Shown one piece after another: positions 1 to 6,017 of a stretch of DNA of 12,427 bases; position 1 is the first letter of the stretch, and each line of letters starts with the position of its first letter. The stretch is from Methyloglobulus sp. (GTDB lineage: Bacteria; Pseudomonadota; Gammaproteobacteria; Methylococcales; Methylomonadaceae). The notes under the pieces were generated by a model. That model worked only from the letters and a program-made list of their open reading frames with translations, searched no databases and was not told where the DNA came from. The stretch is taken from positions 1-12,427 of the forward strand of contig JABFSV010000456.1 of NCBI GenBank assembly GCA_013140405.1, written 5' to 3'. Made by a program: the position numbers and the translations under genes.

Positions 1-10
1 AGCAAGAGAA

Positions 11-38
11 GTAGAGACGCAAAATCTTGCGTCTCTAC
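11..38 (-). terminator. Perfect 12-bp hairpin downstream of the methanethiol oxidase gene
   Basis: The arms GTAGAGACGCAA and TTGCGTCTCTAC pair perfectly around a 4-nt loop (AATC). The stem begins 15 nt after the stop codon of the minus-strand oxidase gene, so it is well placed to end or protect that transcript. The minus-strand tail after the stem is only partly T-rich (TTCTCTTGCT), so a classical rho-independent terminator is not certain. The symmetric GTAGAGACG...CGTCTCTAC form also resembles dispersed intergenic palindromes, so it may be a repeat element acting as a 3' end. Confidence 0.5.
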
Positions 39-52
39 AGTATTTTATGTAG

Positions 53-1405
53 TTACTTCTTGTCCTTATCTTTTCCGTACAAACTATACGCTCCAAACAC
101 CATTTGATGCGGACGGCCTAGTTTTTCCTTGGTGAAGTCGATAGCGATTTTCTCGTTTAGCTTTTTGCCGTTCCAGTCGTAGGCTTTGAAGAACTGCTCG
201 TTATCTTTGCCTTTCTTGTCCCAATTAGCCAAAAGGGAAGACGTATAGTAAATGCGTTTGCCATCCCAGCTTGAAGACACCATGTTCACTTGTGCGCCGA
301 TTTTATGTTCATACACTTGTTTGGGTTTAAACGGGTCGGTGATGTCAAACAAACGGGTCATGCCGTCCATGAAGGTGTTAACCCACAACAGCTTATCGTC
401 GCTTGCGATGGAGATGTCCACAGGCAGAGGAATTTTAGCGGGTTCGCCGATGTCCGCGACATCTTTGGCTTGCCACTCGCCTTTTTTATCTTTGTGGATC
501 AGCCAGATTTTTGAAGTTAAGGCGGTGCTGGTGAAACAGTAATCGTGTTTTTCATCCCATGCACAGCGGATTTCCAAAGGCGCTCCTGGTACGTCGAACA
601 CTTTTTTCGGCTGTTTGGTGTGTAAATCCCACTGCACCACGGTATTACCGAAACGCTTCATGGCTTCAGGATCGGCAAGCATCTTGCCGAAATCCATCAT
701 GTAATTAGACCAGCCTGTGAAGGATGACGTGAACATGACATTATGTCGGGGCATGACGCGTAAATCGTAGCCGTAACCGTCGGCATATTTGCCGGTTTTA
801 ACCGCACCACCCAAATCGCTATCAGTTGGCATCCAATGCGTGTCGATATATTTGCCATCATTGGTGTATTCAACCAGTCCGGTGCGTCCACCGTTATCCT
901 TGTTATTGGACAGGCCAGTCATAATCATGCGCCCTGGCAAAGCATAGGTGGTATGTGGGCCAACCACACCGCCACTTTTGGCGACAAAATCGGTAATGGT
1001 GTTGGTTAATGCCGGTTTTGCCGGATCGGTATGGATGTCGAACACAAAGAGTTTATTGGTATCCAGTCCACCCGCCCATAAATAGTGGCGGTCATCAGTC
1101 ACGCCGGAATGATGGGCCTCGTTGCGGCCTCCGACCGAAAGAGCGTTGATGACTTTGCCATAAGTTTTAGACTTCGGCCTGGCATCAACCGTCACTAATT
1201 TGTCCTGTTCGTCGCCCAAGCCTTCAACACCTAATGTCCAGATGTAGACAAAATCTTCTTGCCCAGTGATTTTTGGGGCATAAGGTGATAAGCAGGTCTC
1301 ATCAGCCAACACTGAATTAGTCGCAATGCCTGTTAACGCGGCAGTGGCTAAACTCACAGCGCATAAGATTTTTAAACTGTTACGCAGGTTTGTTGTTGTA
1401 TTCAT
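53..1405 (-). CDS. mtoX: Periplasmic methanethiol oxidase / selenium-binding protein (SBP56) family
   Basis: This 450-aa protein belongs to the SBP56/SELENBP1 family. Bacterial members oxidise methanethiol with O2 and water to formaldehyde, H2S and H2O2, and are copper-dependent. Visible family marks are His98-His99 in an AHHSG motif, GPHTTYALPG with His151, a GYGYDLRVMPRHNVM block (His221), PLEIR near 277-280 and the C-terminal RPHQ with His433. The conserved histidines are the likely metal ligands. Residues 1-34 form a Sec signal peptide (hydrophobic 12-33, cleavage after VLA), which puts the enzyme in the periplasm as in Hyphomicrobium. I start at 1405 rather than at an upstream in-frame ATG (1501). 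AGAGGAAG lies just before this ATG, and the extra 32 residues would bury the signal peptide. The usual mtoX neighbours (SCO1/SenC, MauG-like) are not seen downstream, as the window ends. The family is sure; the substrate is inferred. Confidence 0.85.
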   Translation of the reverse strand: MNTTTNLRNSLKILCAVSLATAALTGIATNSVLADETCLSPYAPKITGQEDFVYIWTLGVEGLGDEQDKLVTVDARPKSKTYGKVINALSVGGRNEAHHSGVTDDRHYLWAGGLDTNKLFVFDIHTDPAKPALTNTITDFVAKSGGVVGPHTTYALPGRMIMTGLSNNKDNGGRTGLVEYTNDGKYIDTHWMPTDSDLGGAVKTGKYADGYGYDLRVMPRHNVMFTSSFTGWSNYMMDFGKMLADPEAMKRFGNTVVQWDLHTKQPKKVFDVPGAPLEIRCAWDEKHDYCFTSTALTSKIWLIHKDKKGEWQAKDVADIGEPAKIPLPVDISIASDDKLLWVNTFMDGMTRLFDITDPFKPKQVYEHKIGAQVNMVSSSWDGKRIYYTSSLLANWDKKGKDNEQFFKAYDWNGKKLNEKIAIDFTKEKLGRPHQMVFGAYSLYGKDKDKK

Positions 1406-1450
1406 AGCTTCCTCTCTGATTTTGTAATTATTATTTTTGTGGCTGTACCG

Positions 1451-1483
1451 TTTATAGATTCGGCCTTGTGAAGTTTTAACTTC
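1451..1483 (-). promoter_or_regulatory. Candidate promoter of the oxidase gene with a palindrome over the -35
   Basis: On the minus strand, TTAAAA (1474-1479) and TATAAA (1451-1456) are 17 nt apart and leave a leader of about 40 nt before the start at 1405. A perfect palindrome with 6-bp arms, GAAGTTTTAACTTC, covers the -35 (1470-1483) and could be a repressor or activator site. It differs from the TetR-type operators at 2136 and 2769, so another regulator is likely. The -35 matches the consensus only 4 of 6. Confidence 0.4.
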
Positions 1484-1530
1484 CGTTCGCCTTGCACCCA
1501 AAGGGCACTTGTGACCTTTAGGTTATAAAA

Positions 1531-1600
1531 GCCTGTCGAAAGGATTTATGTGCTTCGACTCACTCAGCATTTATGCCCTGCGGGTACGAACGGTTCAAAC
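1531..1600. repeat. Degenerate REP-like palindromic intergenic sequence
   Basis: GTCGAA (1535-1540) and TTCGAC (1554-1559) form an inverted repeat. The surrounding text (GCCTGTCGAA, GCTTCGACTCACTCAGCA, CGAACGG) looks like a decayed form of the common proteobacterial intergenic motif built on CTTCGAC..CTCAG..CGAACGG. It fills most of the gap between the ferredoxin and oxidase genes. A similar but shorter piece occurs at 8337-8386. Only two diverged copies are in the window, so this is a resemblance and not a proven family. Confidence 0.3.
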
Positions 1601-1623
1601 ATTAAAAGGCCGAATCAATAAGA

Positions 1624-1803
1624 TCAATCCACTAAAGCCAGTGCTCCTGAAGGGCATTGGCAGACAACGTCTTTTACTTCTTCTTCGCTGGCTTTGGATG
1701 GGTCAATGACAAATTGGCCATCTTCAACTTTAAATACTTCGGGTAATGATTTAACGCAAACACCAGCATGACAACATTTATTTGAATCCCAGTTGACTTG
1801 CAT
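1624..1803 (-). CDS. Small mono-cluster Fe-S ferredoxin (Fer4_19 / YjdI type)
   Basis: This 59-aa protein begins MQVNWDSNKCCHAGVC and ends with QCPSGALALVD. The order VxWDxxKC-x5-C, then an acidic stretch, then CPSGAL is that of the YjdI-like single-cluster ferredoxins and resembles the P450-partner [3Fe-4S] ferredoxins. The canonical cysteines are Cys10, Cys16 and Cys50. The position that would supply a fourth ligand in the CxxXxxC motif is Ala13, but Cys11 and Cys48 are extra and could complete a [4Fe-4S] cluster. The ribosome site GGAGG lies 7 nt before the ATG. It starts 35 nt after the DUF4242 gene stop, so the two are probably one operon behind the operator at 2136. It probably carries electrons for an unknown redox partner. 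The family is clear; the partner is not visible. Confidence 0.85.
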   Translation of the reverse strand: MQVNWDSNKCCHAGVCVKSLPEVFKVEDGQFVIDPSKASEEEVKDVVCQCPSGALALVD

Positions 1804-1838
1804 GTTGAACCTCCTATGGGTGGATGAATTAACTGCGA

Positions 1839-2114
1839 TTAACTTTCGGCAGTGGTTGGGTCGATGATGGATTTAATTTGCGAAACCTTATTGGCTGGAA
1901 AGCCGCCTTGTTCGGCATGAGACCGTACCGTAGCTTCATCTGGGGCAATGTAGACGCAATAAACTTTATCGTCGGTTACATAACTTTCCAACCATTGTAT
2001 TTTTGGCCCCATTCCGCTCAGGACTCCGCAAGATTTTTGTGAGATACCTTGCAGTTGCTCTGGTGTTAGAGCGCCTGCACCAGGAATTTCACGTTCGATA
2101 AGATATTTGGGCAT
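1839..2114 (-). CDS. DUF4242 (SCO4226-like, ferredoxin-fold) protein
   Basis: This 91-aa protein starts MPKYLIEREIPGAG and shows the DUF4242 pattern: an N-terminal beta strand with the ER/IPGxG turn, a helix with LTPEQLQGISQKS (17-29), the WLESYVTDDKVYCVYIAP core (41-58) and a final HAEQGGFPANKV helix (66-77). Known relatives are small dimeric alpha/beta proteins, one of which (Streptomyces SCO4226) binds nickel. No catalytic function is established. It has a strong AGGAGGAAG ribosome site. The 12 nt up to and including the ATG (GAGGAAGCTATG) are the same as before the oxidase gene. It is the first gene behind the TetR-type operator and is followed by the ferredoxin. A role in binding a metal or reactive small molecule is inference. 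Confidence 0.8.
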   Translation of the reverse strand: MPKYLIEREIPGAGALTPEQLQGISQKSCGVLSGMGPKIQWLESYVTDDKVYCVYIAPDEATVRSHAEQGGFPANKVSQIKSIIDPTTAES

Positions 2115-2135
2115 AGCTTCCTCCTATTAATAAAA

Positions 2136-2147
2136 ACGACCAGTCGT
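2136..2147 (-). promoter_or_regulatory. TetR-type operator in front of the DUF4242-ferredoxin operon
   Basis: ACGACCAGTCGT has perfect 5-bp arms around a 2-bp centre and lies 22 nt upstream of the DUF4242 start, in the 49-nt gap after the repressor gene. It matches the site at 2769-2780 in 10 of 12 positions, and both are followed by CTT. I see no strong -35 here; a TATTAA (minus strand) just downstream could be the -10. The repressor encoded next door is the natural ligand. Confidence 0.65.
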
Positions 2148-2163
2148 CTTTATTTGGTTTGCA

Positions 2164-2757
2164 TCATACTCTGAAATAATCACCAAGTAAATCGTTGCAA
2201 CATTGTTTTATAGGTTCGGCAGATTGCTCGATTTTCATTCGTAGCAAAGCACCTTGCCACGTGTTGACCAATAAATCTGCCATATCGTCAGCCGATTTAT
2301 CAATGCGGGCAGTGCCTTCCATTTGTGCTTTTTTCAGCCCAGTTGCTAGTAAGTCTTTATAGCGATTTACGGCTAACTGCAATGATTTTTGGCACAAATC
2401 GCTGGTATCGCCGATTTCACCCATCAAATTGCCAAGCAGACAACCGCCTTTAAACTCAGCTTTTTCCAGCTCAACAATCAATTCATTGAAATAATTGTTG
2501 AGTGCGGTTAGTGCATCAAGTTCGGGGTTCTGAAGATGGCTATCGAGTTGTTCTATGAAAGGATTGATGTAATGCTGGATGACCTCAGCAGCATAACTTT
2601 CTTTGCTAGAAAAGTAGTTATAAAACGAGCCTTTAGGGATTTGTACCGCATCCAGGATTTCCTTAAGGCCGGTGCCATGATAGCCCTGTTGCATCAACAG
2701 TTGGACACCTTCTGAAAGTAGATTTTCTTTATTAATTTGTTTCTTTGCGAGTACCAT
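2164..2757 (-). CDS. TetR/AcrR family repressor, NemR-like
   Basis: The protein has 197 aa. The N-terminal helix-turn-helix (about 10-56) carries the family signature: LLMQQGYHGTGLKEIL, VQIPKGSFYNYF and SSKESYAAEVI. The C-terminal ligand domain has KGGCLLGNLMGEIGD around Cys106 and GALLRMKIEQSAEP with Lys175. In E. coli NemR, which senses electrophiles, hypochlorous acid and methylglyoxal, the sensing Cys106 and its partner Lys175 sit in equivalent stretches. So a reversible Cys-Lys sensing chemistry is plausible here. Two matching operators lie before this gene and before the next one, which implies autorepression and control of the DUF4242-ferredoxin pair. There is no ribosome site before the ATG. 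The -10 ends 6 nt before it, so the mRNA is probably leaderless. The family is certain; the inducer is inferred. Confidence 0.9.
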   Translation of the reverse strand: MVLAKKQINKENLLSEGVQLLMQQGYHGTGLKEILDAVQIPKGSFYNYFSSKESYAAEVIQHYINPFIEQLDSHLQNPELDALTALNNYFNELIVELEKAEFKGGCLLGNLMGEIGDTSDLCQKSLQLAVNRYKDLLATGLKKAQMEGTARIDKSADDMADLLVNTWQGALLRMKIEQSAEPIKQCCNDLLGDYFRV

Positions 2758-2763
2758 GAGCTA

Positions 2764-2793
2764 ATAATACGACCGGTTGTCTTGTAGGGTCAA
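2764..2793 (-). promoter_or_regulatory. Repressor gene promoter with TetR-type operator between -35 and -10
   Basis: On the minus strand, TTGACC (2788-2793) and TATTAT (2764-2769) are 18 nt apart, each a 5 of 6 match to consensus. The operator ACGACCGGTTGT (2769-2780, plus-strand reading) lies in the spacer and touches the -10, which is the classical place for repression. The predicted start of transcription falls at or next to the A of the repressor ATG (2757). A second inverted repeat, AGGATA-AAA-TATCCT (2793-2807), abuts the -35 and may hold another factor. Confidence 0.65.
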
Positions 2794-2855
2794 GGATAAA
2801 ATATCCTCTCCGATTTATTTCTTATATCTGATTGAATAATATGATTATATCAATA

Positions 2856-2887
2856 GTTACCTCCATTTTTTACAAAATGGAGGTAAC
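2856..2887. repeat. Perfect 14-bp inverted repeat (hairpin) in the divergent intergenic region
   Basis: GTTACCTCCATTTT and AAAATGGAGGTAAC pair perfectly around the loop TTAC. It lies between the divergent repressor and NlpE-like genes, so it does not terminate either. In a plus-strand transcript the right arm would hide a GGAGGT sequence. The remaining 2888-3055 holds no clear promoter. A 43-codon open frame (2912-3043) ends 12 nt before the NlpE-like gene but lacks a convincing ribosome site. The hairpin could be a small mobile-element relic, a regulator site or a leader structure. Confidence 0.6.
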
Positions 2888-3055
2888 AACAGCAAGGTAG
2901 CCTGTATTTCGATGTATTTAATGTCGGTTGCCTTCTTTGTGGAAGACGTAGTTTTAGCTTGCAAGTTGACGTTGGGGAATATTCTGATAGCCTCTTGTGT
3001 AGCCATTTTAGGCACAGACCAATTTACTCCCGCAACATATTAAAGAGACACTAAA

Positions 3056-3589
3056 ATGCAAGCATTAAAAATAGAATTAACACACAAGCTGACGTTGATT
3101 TTTTTCAGCACTTTGATTTCTGCTTTTAACCCTGCTGCGGCAGAATCCGATAAGCAAATGCAAGATAAGCTACTCAGGGCGCGCGAGGCCTTGCAGCACG
3201 GAGAGCATGCGAGCCATGCGGATACTTTGAATAAGGAGCCGGATTTTCGTGGTATTTATTACGGATACTTTCCCTGTAAGGAAGAGGATTGCAGCGGCAT
3301 TAAAATCACGCTGTCCTTAAAACGTAACAATAATTATCTTTTGGTGACCCAACCGGCAAAACCATCGTCAAGGGAGTTTTTTGATAAGGGAAAATTTACC
3401 TGGAATGACAATACTCGTACCGTTGTGTTAACCCCAAAAGACAATTCAAGCATACACCAGTATCGTATCGAAGATGAAGGGACGCTCATCCAGCTTAACA
3501 GTGATGGATCGCCGATGGCAGGCGATCAGGATGACTATACGTTACGCAGGGGTGATACGGTGAAGTCGCGTGAGGTACATATTCACTAG
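3056..3589 (+). CDS. Periplasmic NlpE-like protein (copper / envelope stress type domain)
   Basis: This 177-aa protein has a signal peptide (hydrophobic 12-28, cleavage after PAAA at about 29). A short charged linker follows, then an NlpE N-terminal-like domain (about 64-168). The match rests on GIYYGYFPC...C-SGIKITLSL (67-87), FFDKGKFTWND (108-118) and TLIQLNSDGSPM (143-154). NlpE is an outer-membrane lipoprotein that signals surface contact and copper or lipoprotein stress to Cpx. Its N-domain has a CxxC. Here the pair is spaced CKEEDC (Cys74, Cys79) and the lipobox cysteine is missing, so the product should be soluble in the periplasm. The C-terminal OB-fold domain of E. coli NlpE is also absent. 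Translation starts after a weak AAAGAGA site. It stands alone, convergent with mgtE. A metal-binding role is inferred. Confidence 0.65.
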   Translation: MQALKIELTHKLTLIFFSTLISAFNPAAAESDKQMQDKLLRAREALQHGEHASHADTLNKEPDFRGIYYGYFPCKEEDCSGIKITLSLKRNNNYLLVTQPAKPSSREFFDKGKFTWNDNTRTVVLTPKDNSSIHQYRIEDEGTLIQLNSDGSPMAGDQDDYTLRRGDTVKSREVHIH

Positions 3590-3663
3590 GCTAAAGCGCT
3601 TACAGCTTTATTAAGCCTGGTAGGGCAATGCTTTATGCTGCATACACAAAACAAGTAAGTCAG

Positions 3664-3690
3664 CCCGTATGAAGTGAAGCTTTATACGGG
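3664..3690. terminator. Hairpin between convergent genes, probable bidirectional 3' end
   Basis: CCCGTATGAAG and CTTTATACGGG pair over 11 bp with one G-T wobble and a 5-nt loop. It lies between the stop of the NlpE-like gene (3589) and the stop of mgtE (3697), where a shared terminator is expected. Neither side has a T-run, so it would be a U-tract-less hairpin or an RNA 3' protection element. Confidence 0.45.
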
Positions 3691-3696
3691 AAACCG

Positions 3697-5142
3697 CTAA
3701 TGAACCAGGAATAGCCGCGCCAACACCAGGACAATAAAAAAGCCCATGGAATCAGTAATGGCTGTGAGCATGATGCTTGTACCAACGGCTGGGTCTTTGC
3801 CAAGTTTATTCCGCCCCAAGGGAATGATTAGGCCGACTATTACGGCGACCATTAGGTTTATCAACATGGCCGAACCAATGACTATTGACAAGGCTAAGTT
3901 GTAATAAAGCACCCAGCTCAACAGGCCGATAATAATGCCGATAAACAGCCCGTTCAACAGCGCAAGGCTCAATTCTTTTTTGATCAATCGGCGTACGTTG
4001 ACCGCGTTGATTTGCCCTAAAGCCAACGAACGGATGATCAGCATACTGGTTTGATTGCCAGTGTTGCCGCCCATTGCAGCAACAATGGGCATGAGTGAGG
4101 CGAGGGCGACCAACTGTAGGATGGTGTCCTGAAAAACGTCGATAATCCGTGTTGAAGCAAAGGCGGTGGCAACATTTATCAACAGCCAGCCCCAGCGGTT
4201 TTTGGCGGATTTCCAAACGCTGGAGAACAAATCTTCGTTTTCTCCAACACCGGCTTGGATCAGCATGTCCTCATCGGTACTCTCGCGGATAAAATCCATG
4301 ATGCTATCGACGCAAAGCCGCCCTTGCAGTTGGCCTTGCTCATCGACAACGGGCGCGGAAATCAGGTCATAACGTTCAAATGCCCGCGCCGCAACGTCAG
4401 TGTCTTCGTCAATCTGGAATTGGACAAAATCTGTGACCATCGCTTCGGCAACTTGTTGTGCAGGTGAATGGGTAAGCAGCCTTTGCAACGGCAATACGCC
4501 TTTGACCACATTATGCTGATCAACGACAAACAATTTATCGGTATGCCCAGGCAATTTGCCCAGCTTACGGATATAAACGATTACAGCTTCCAAGTTCAGG
4601 TCGTCTCGGATGGCAATCATGCCAAAATCCATCAGTGCGCCGACTTGGTCGTCTTCATATGACAGGATAGTTTTGAGGTGGCTGCGTTCTTGGCTGTTTA
4701 ATGACCGCAGGATCTTGAGCATTGCCCGTTTGGGGATGTCGGCGGCAAGGTCGGCAATTTCGTCGGTATCTAAATTGCTGGCAAAAATTGCCAACTCCTC
4801 ATCTCCCATGCCCGAAATCAGGGTTTCCCTGACGGCATCGGACACTTCCAGCAACACTTGTCCGTCATGGTCGGCTTTTATGGCATTCCATACCACTTGG
4901 CGTTGATCCAAGGGCAAGGATTCAAGGATGAACGCAATATCCGCCGAGTGCAAATCGGACAGCCGCTCCTGCAACCGGACTTGATGCTGTTTTTCGACTA
5001 GCGCTTCTTCCAGGTCATGATGGCTGGAAGTGCTTTTATGAACCAGCGAATTTTCGAGTTCCTGTCTCTCAAGCAACTTGATGACAGCTTCTAGCTGTTG
5101 TTGCAGGAATTGAGTGGAATCAACTGGGTTTGGGGTGTCCAT
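3697..5142 (-). CDS. mgtE: MgtE family Mg2+ channel/transporter
   Basis: This 481-aa inner-membrane protein follows the MgtE plan. A helical N-domain (about 60-165, with LSDLHSADIAFILESL) is followed by two CBS domains (about 172-225 and 236-290) that close the gate when Mg2+ is high. Then come a linker helix and five membrane segments (about 318-478). The pore signature is visible as PIVAAMGGNTGNQTSMLIIR (352-371) and DPAVGTSIMLTAITDSMGFF (450-469), where Asp464 corresponds to the Mg2+-coordinating aspartate of the pore. A polar Gln-rich leader (1-55) precedes the N-domain. It starts 62 nt after the parA stop with a weak AAGAAG site. No terminator separates the two, so read-through from CHAD-parA is likely. 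No Mg2+ riboswitch fits into the short gap. Mg2+ uptake fits the phosphate and polyphosphate context. Confidence 0.93.
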   Translation of the reverse strand: MDTPNPVDSTQFLQQQLEAVIKLLERQELENSLVHKSTSSHHDLEEALVEKQHQVRLQERLSDLHSADIAFILESLPLDQRQVVWNAIKADHDGQVLLEVSDAVRETLISGMGDEELAIFASNLDTDEIADLAADIPKRAMLKILRSLNSQERSHLKTILSYEDDQVGALMDFGMIAIRDDLNLEAVIVYIRKLGKLPGHTDKLFVVDQHNVVKGVLPLQRLLTHSPAQQVAEAMVTDFVQFQIDEDTDVAARAFERYDLISAPVVDEQGQLQGRLCVDSIMDFIRESTDEDMLIQAGVGENEDLFSSVWKSAKNRWGWLLINVATAFASTRIIDVFQDTILQLVALASLMPIVAAMGGNTGNQTSMLIIRSLALGQINAVNVRRLIKKELSLALLNGLFIGIIIGLLSWVLYYNLALSIVIGSAMLINLMVAVIVGLIIPLGRNKLGKDPAVGTSIMLTAITDSMGFFIVLVLARLFLVH

Positions 5143-5165
5143 ATCTAGCTTCTTTATTAATTTTT

Positions 5166-5192
5166 CTTTTCAATCGTTCCAGAGTTGAAAAG
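5166..5192. repeat. 8-bp inverted repeat between parA and mgtE
   Basis: CTTTTCAA and TTGAAAAG pair around an 11-nt loop in the 62-nt parA-mgtE gap. In the direction of transcription (minus) the stem is followed by A-rich sequence and not a T-run, so it does not look like a terminator. It could be an RNA processing or stability element that sets the mgtE level apart from parA. Confidence 0.3.
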
Positions 5193-5204
5193 TGGTTGCT
5201 GGGT

Positions 5205-5951
5205 TTACGGCACAGTAAGAGCCAGAATCTCCTGCCAAAGTTCATGGTAGGCTTCAGCAGAACGGCTTTTTCTGCTGTAAGCAGCCAGTGGCATCCGTTC
5301 TAAACCCATGCGTTCAATATCACTGGCATAAGGTATTGCCGTCTTTAACAGCTCTGGATAATCCGCAAGCGCGTCGCGCATTATATCCTTGTGCATGGTT
5401 TTTCGCCGATCAACCATTGAAAAAAATGGCATAAGACGGGTGTTTTTCAAATCATGGCCATCTAAGAACTCTTTGAGTTGAGCCAATGTCCTTAAAGACA
5501 GTGTGGTGGGGATTATAGGTGATAACAACAAGTCAGCCGCTGCAAAAACAGCTTCGGACAGCAATGAAATGCTCGGCGGACAATCCAGGAAAATAAAATC
5601 GTAGTCGTTTGCCAACGGGGCTAAGCGTTTTTTTAGTTGCCGAGTTGGCTTTTTTTTGTCATCCAAGAGCAAGTCCAGATTCCTGAAAGAAAAATCAGCA
5701 GGTATCAAATCAAGGTTATCAAAATCAGTGCCTTTAATCACTTCGTCCAATTCTCGTTTCCCAGCCATCAGGTCTTTGCTGCCGCCCTTGATTTTAGGTT
5801 TGATACGGAAATAATAACTGCTGGCACCCTGCGGATCGAGATCCCAAACCAGTGTGCGATACCCCCCTTGCGCTGCGTTAAATGCCAGATTAACCGCACT
5901 TGATGTTTTGCCAACGCCGCCTTTGATGCTGTATAAGGCCAGTATTTTCAT
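5205..5951 (-). CDS. ParA/MinD family ATPase (orphan ParA next to CHAD)
   Basis: The protein has 248 aa and all the nucleotide-site motifs of ParA: deviant Walker A KGGVGKT (10-16, signature Lys10 and catalytic Lys15), WDLDPQG (36-42) as Walker A', and FLDCPPS (121-127) as Walker B. Basic residues around MVDRRKTMHKDIMRDAL (179-195) could serve non-specific DNA binding. ParA ATPases dimerise with ATP on the nucleoid and move or space a cargo. No ParB gene or parS-like array is in the window, and no DNA-binding N-terminal domain is present, so chromosome or plasmid partition is unlikely. It lies 66 nt after the CHAD gene and 62 nt before mgtE, all in one direction. The likely cargo is therefore the CHAD protein and polyphosphate granules (inference). 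The ATG at 5951 directly precedes the family start MKILALYSIKGG, though the ribosome site is weak. Confidence 0.9.
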   Translation of the reverse strand: MKILALYSIKGGVGKTSSAVNLAFNAAQGGYRTLVWDLDPQGASSYYFRIKPKIKGGSKDLMAGKRELDEVIKGTDFDNLDLIPADFSFRNLDLLLDDKKKPTRQLKKRLAPLANDYDFIFLDCPPSISLLSEAVFAAADLLLSPIIPTTLSLRTLAQLKEFLDGHDLKNTRLMPFFSMVDRRKTMHKDIMRDALADYPELLKTAIPYASDIERMGLERMPLAAYSRKSRSAEAYHELWQEILALTVP

Positions 5952-6017
5952 TGCAATTCCAGTTTAGAGAATAGTGAAACTAATAAAGCCGTCCGTACAG
6001 GGAACGGGAATGCAACC

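Noticed and set aside
1406..1501. N-terminal extension of the oxidase gene to an ATG at 1501
   Set aside because: It would put 32 charged residues before the signal peptide and run through the predicted promoter; the ATG at 1405 has a good ribosome site.
1586..1597. Possible third TetR-type operator (ACGAACGGTTCA) upstream of the oxidase gene
   Set aside because: It matches the better site at only 9 of 12 positions, lacks symmetry and lies inside the REP-like sequence, far from the predicted promoter.
3806..4216. 136-codon open frame on the minus strand inside mgtE
   Set aside because: It overlaps the membrane domain of mgtE in another frame and has low-complexity His/Arg/Cys content; it is a shadow of the real gene.
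5205..5951. Plasmid or chromosome partition locus
   Set aside because: No ParB gene, no parS-like repeats and no replication gene are near; the CHAD neighbour suggests another cargo.
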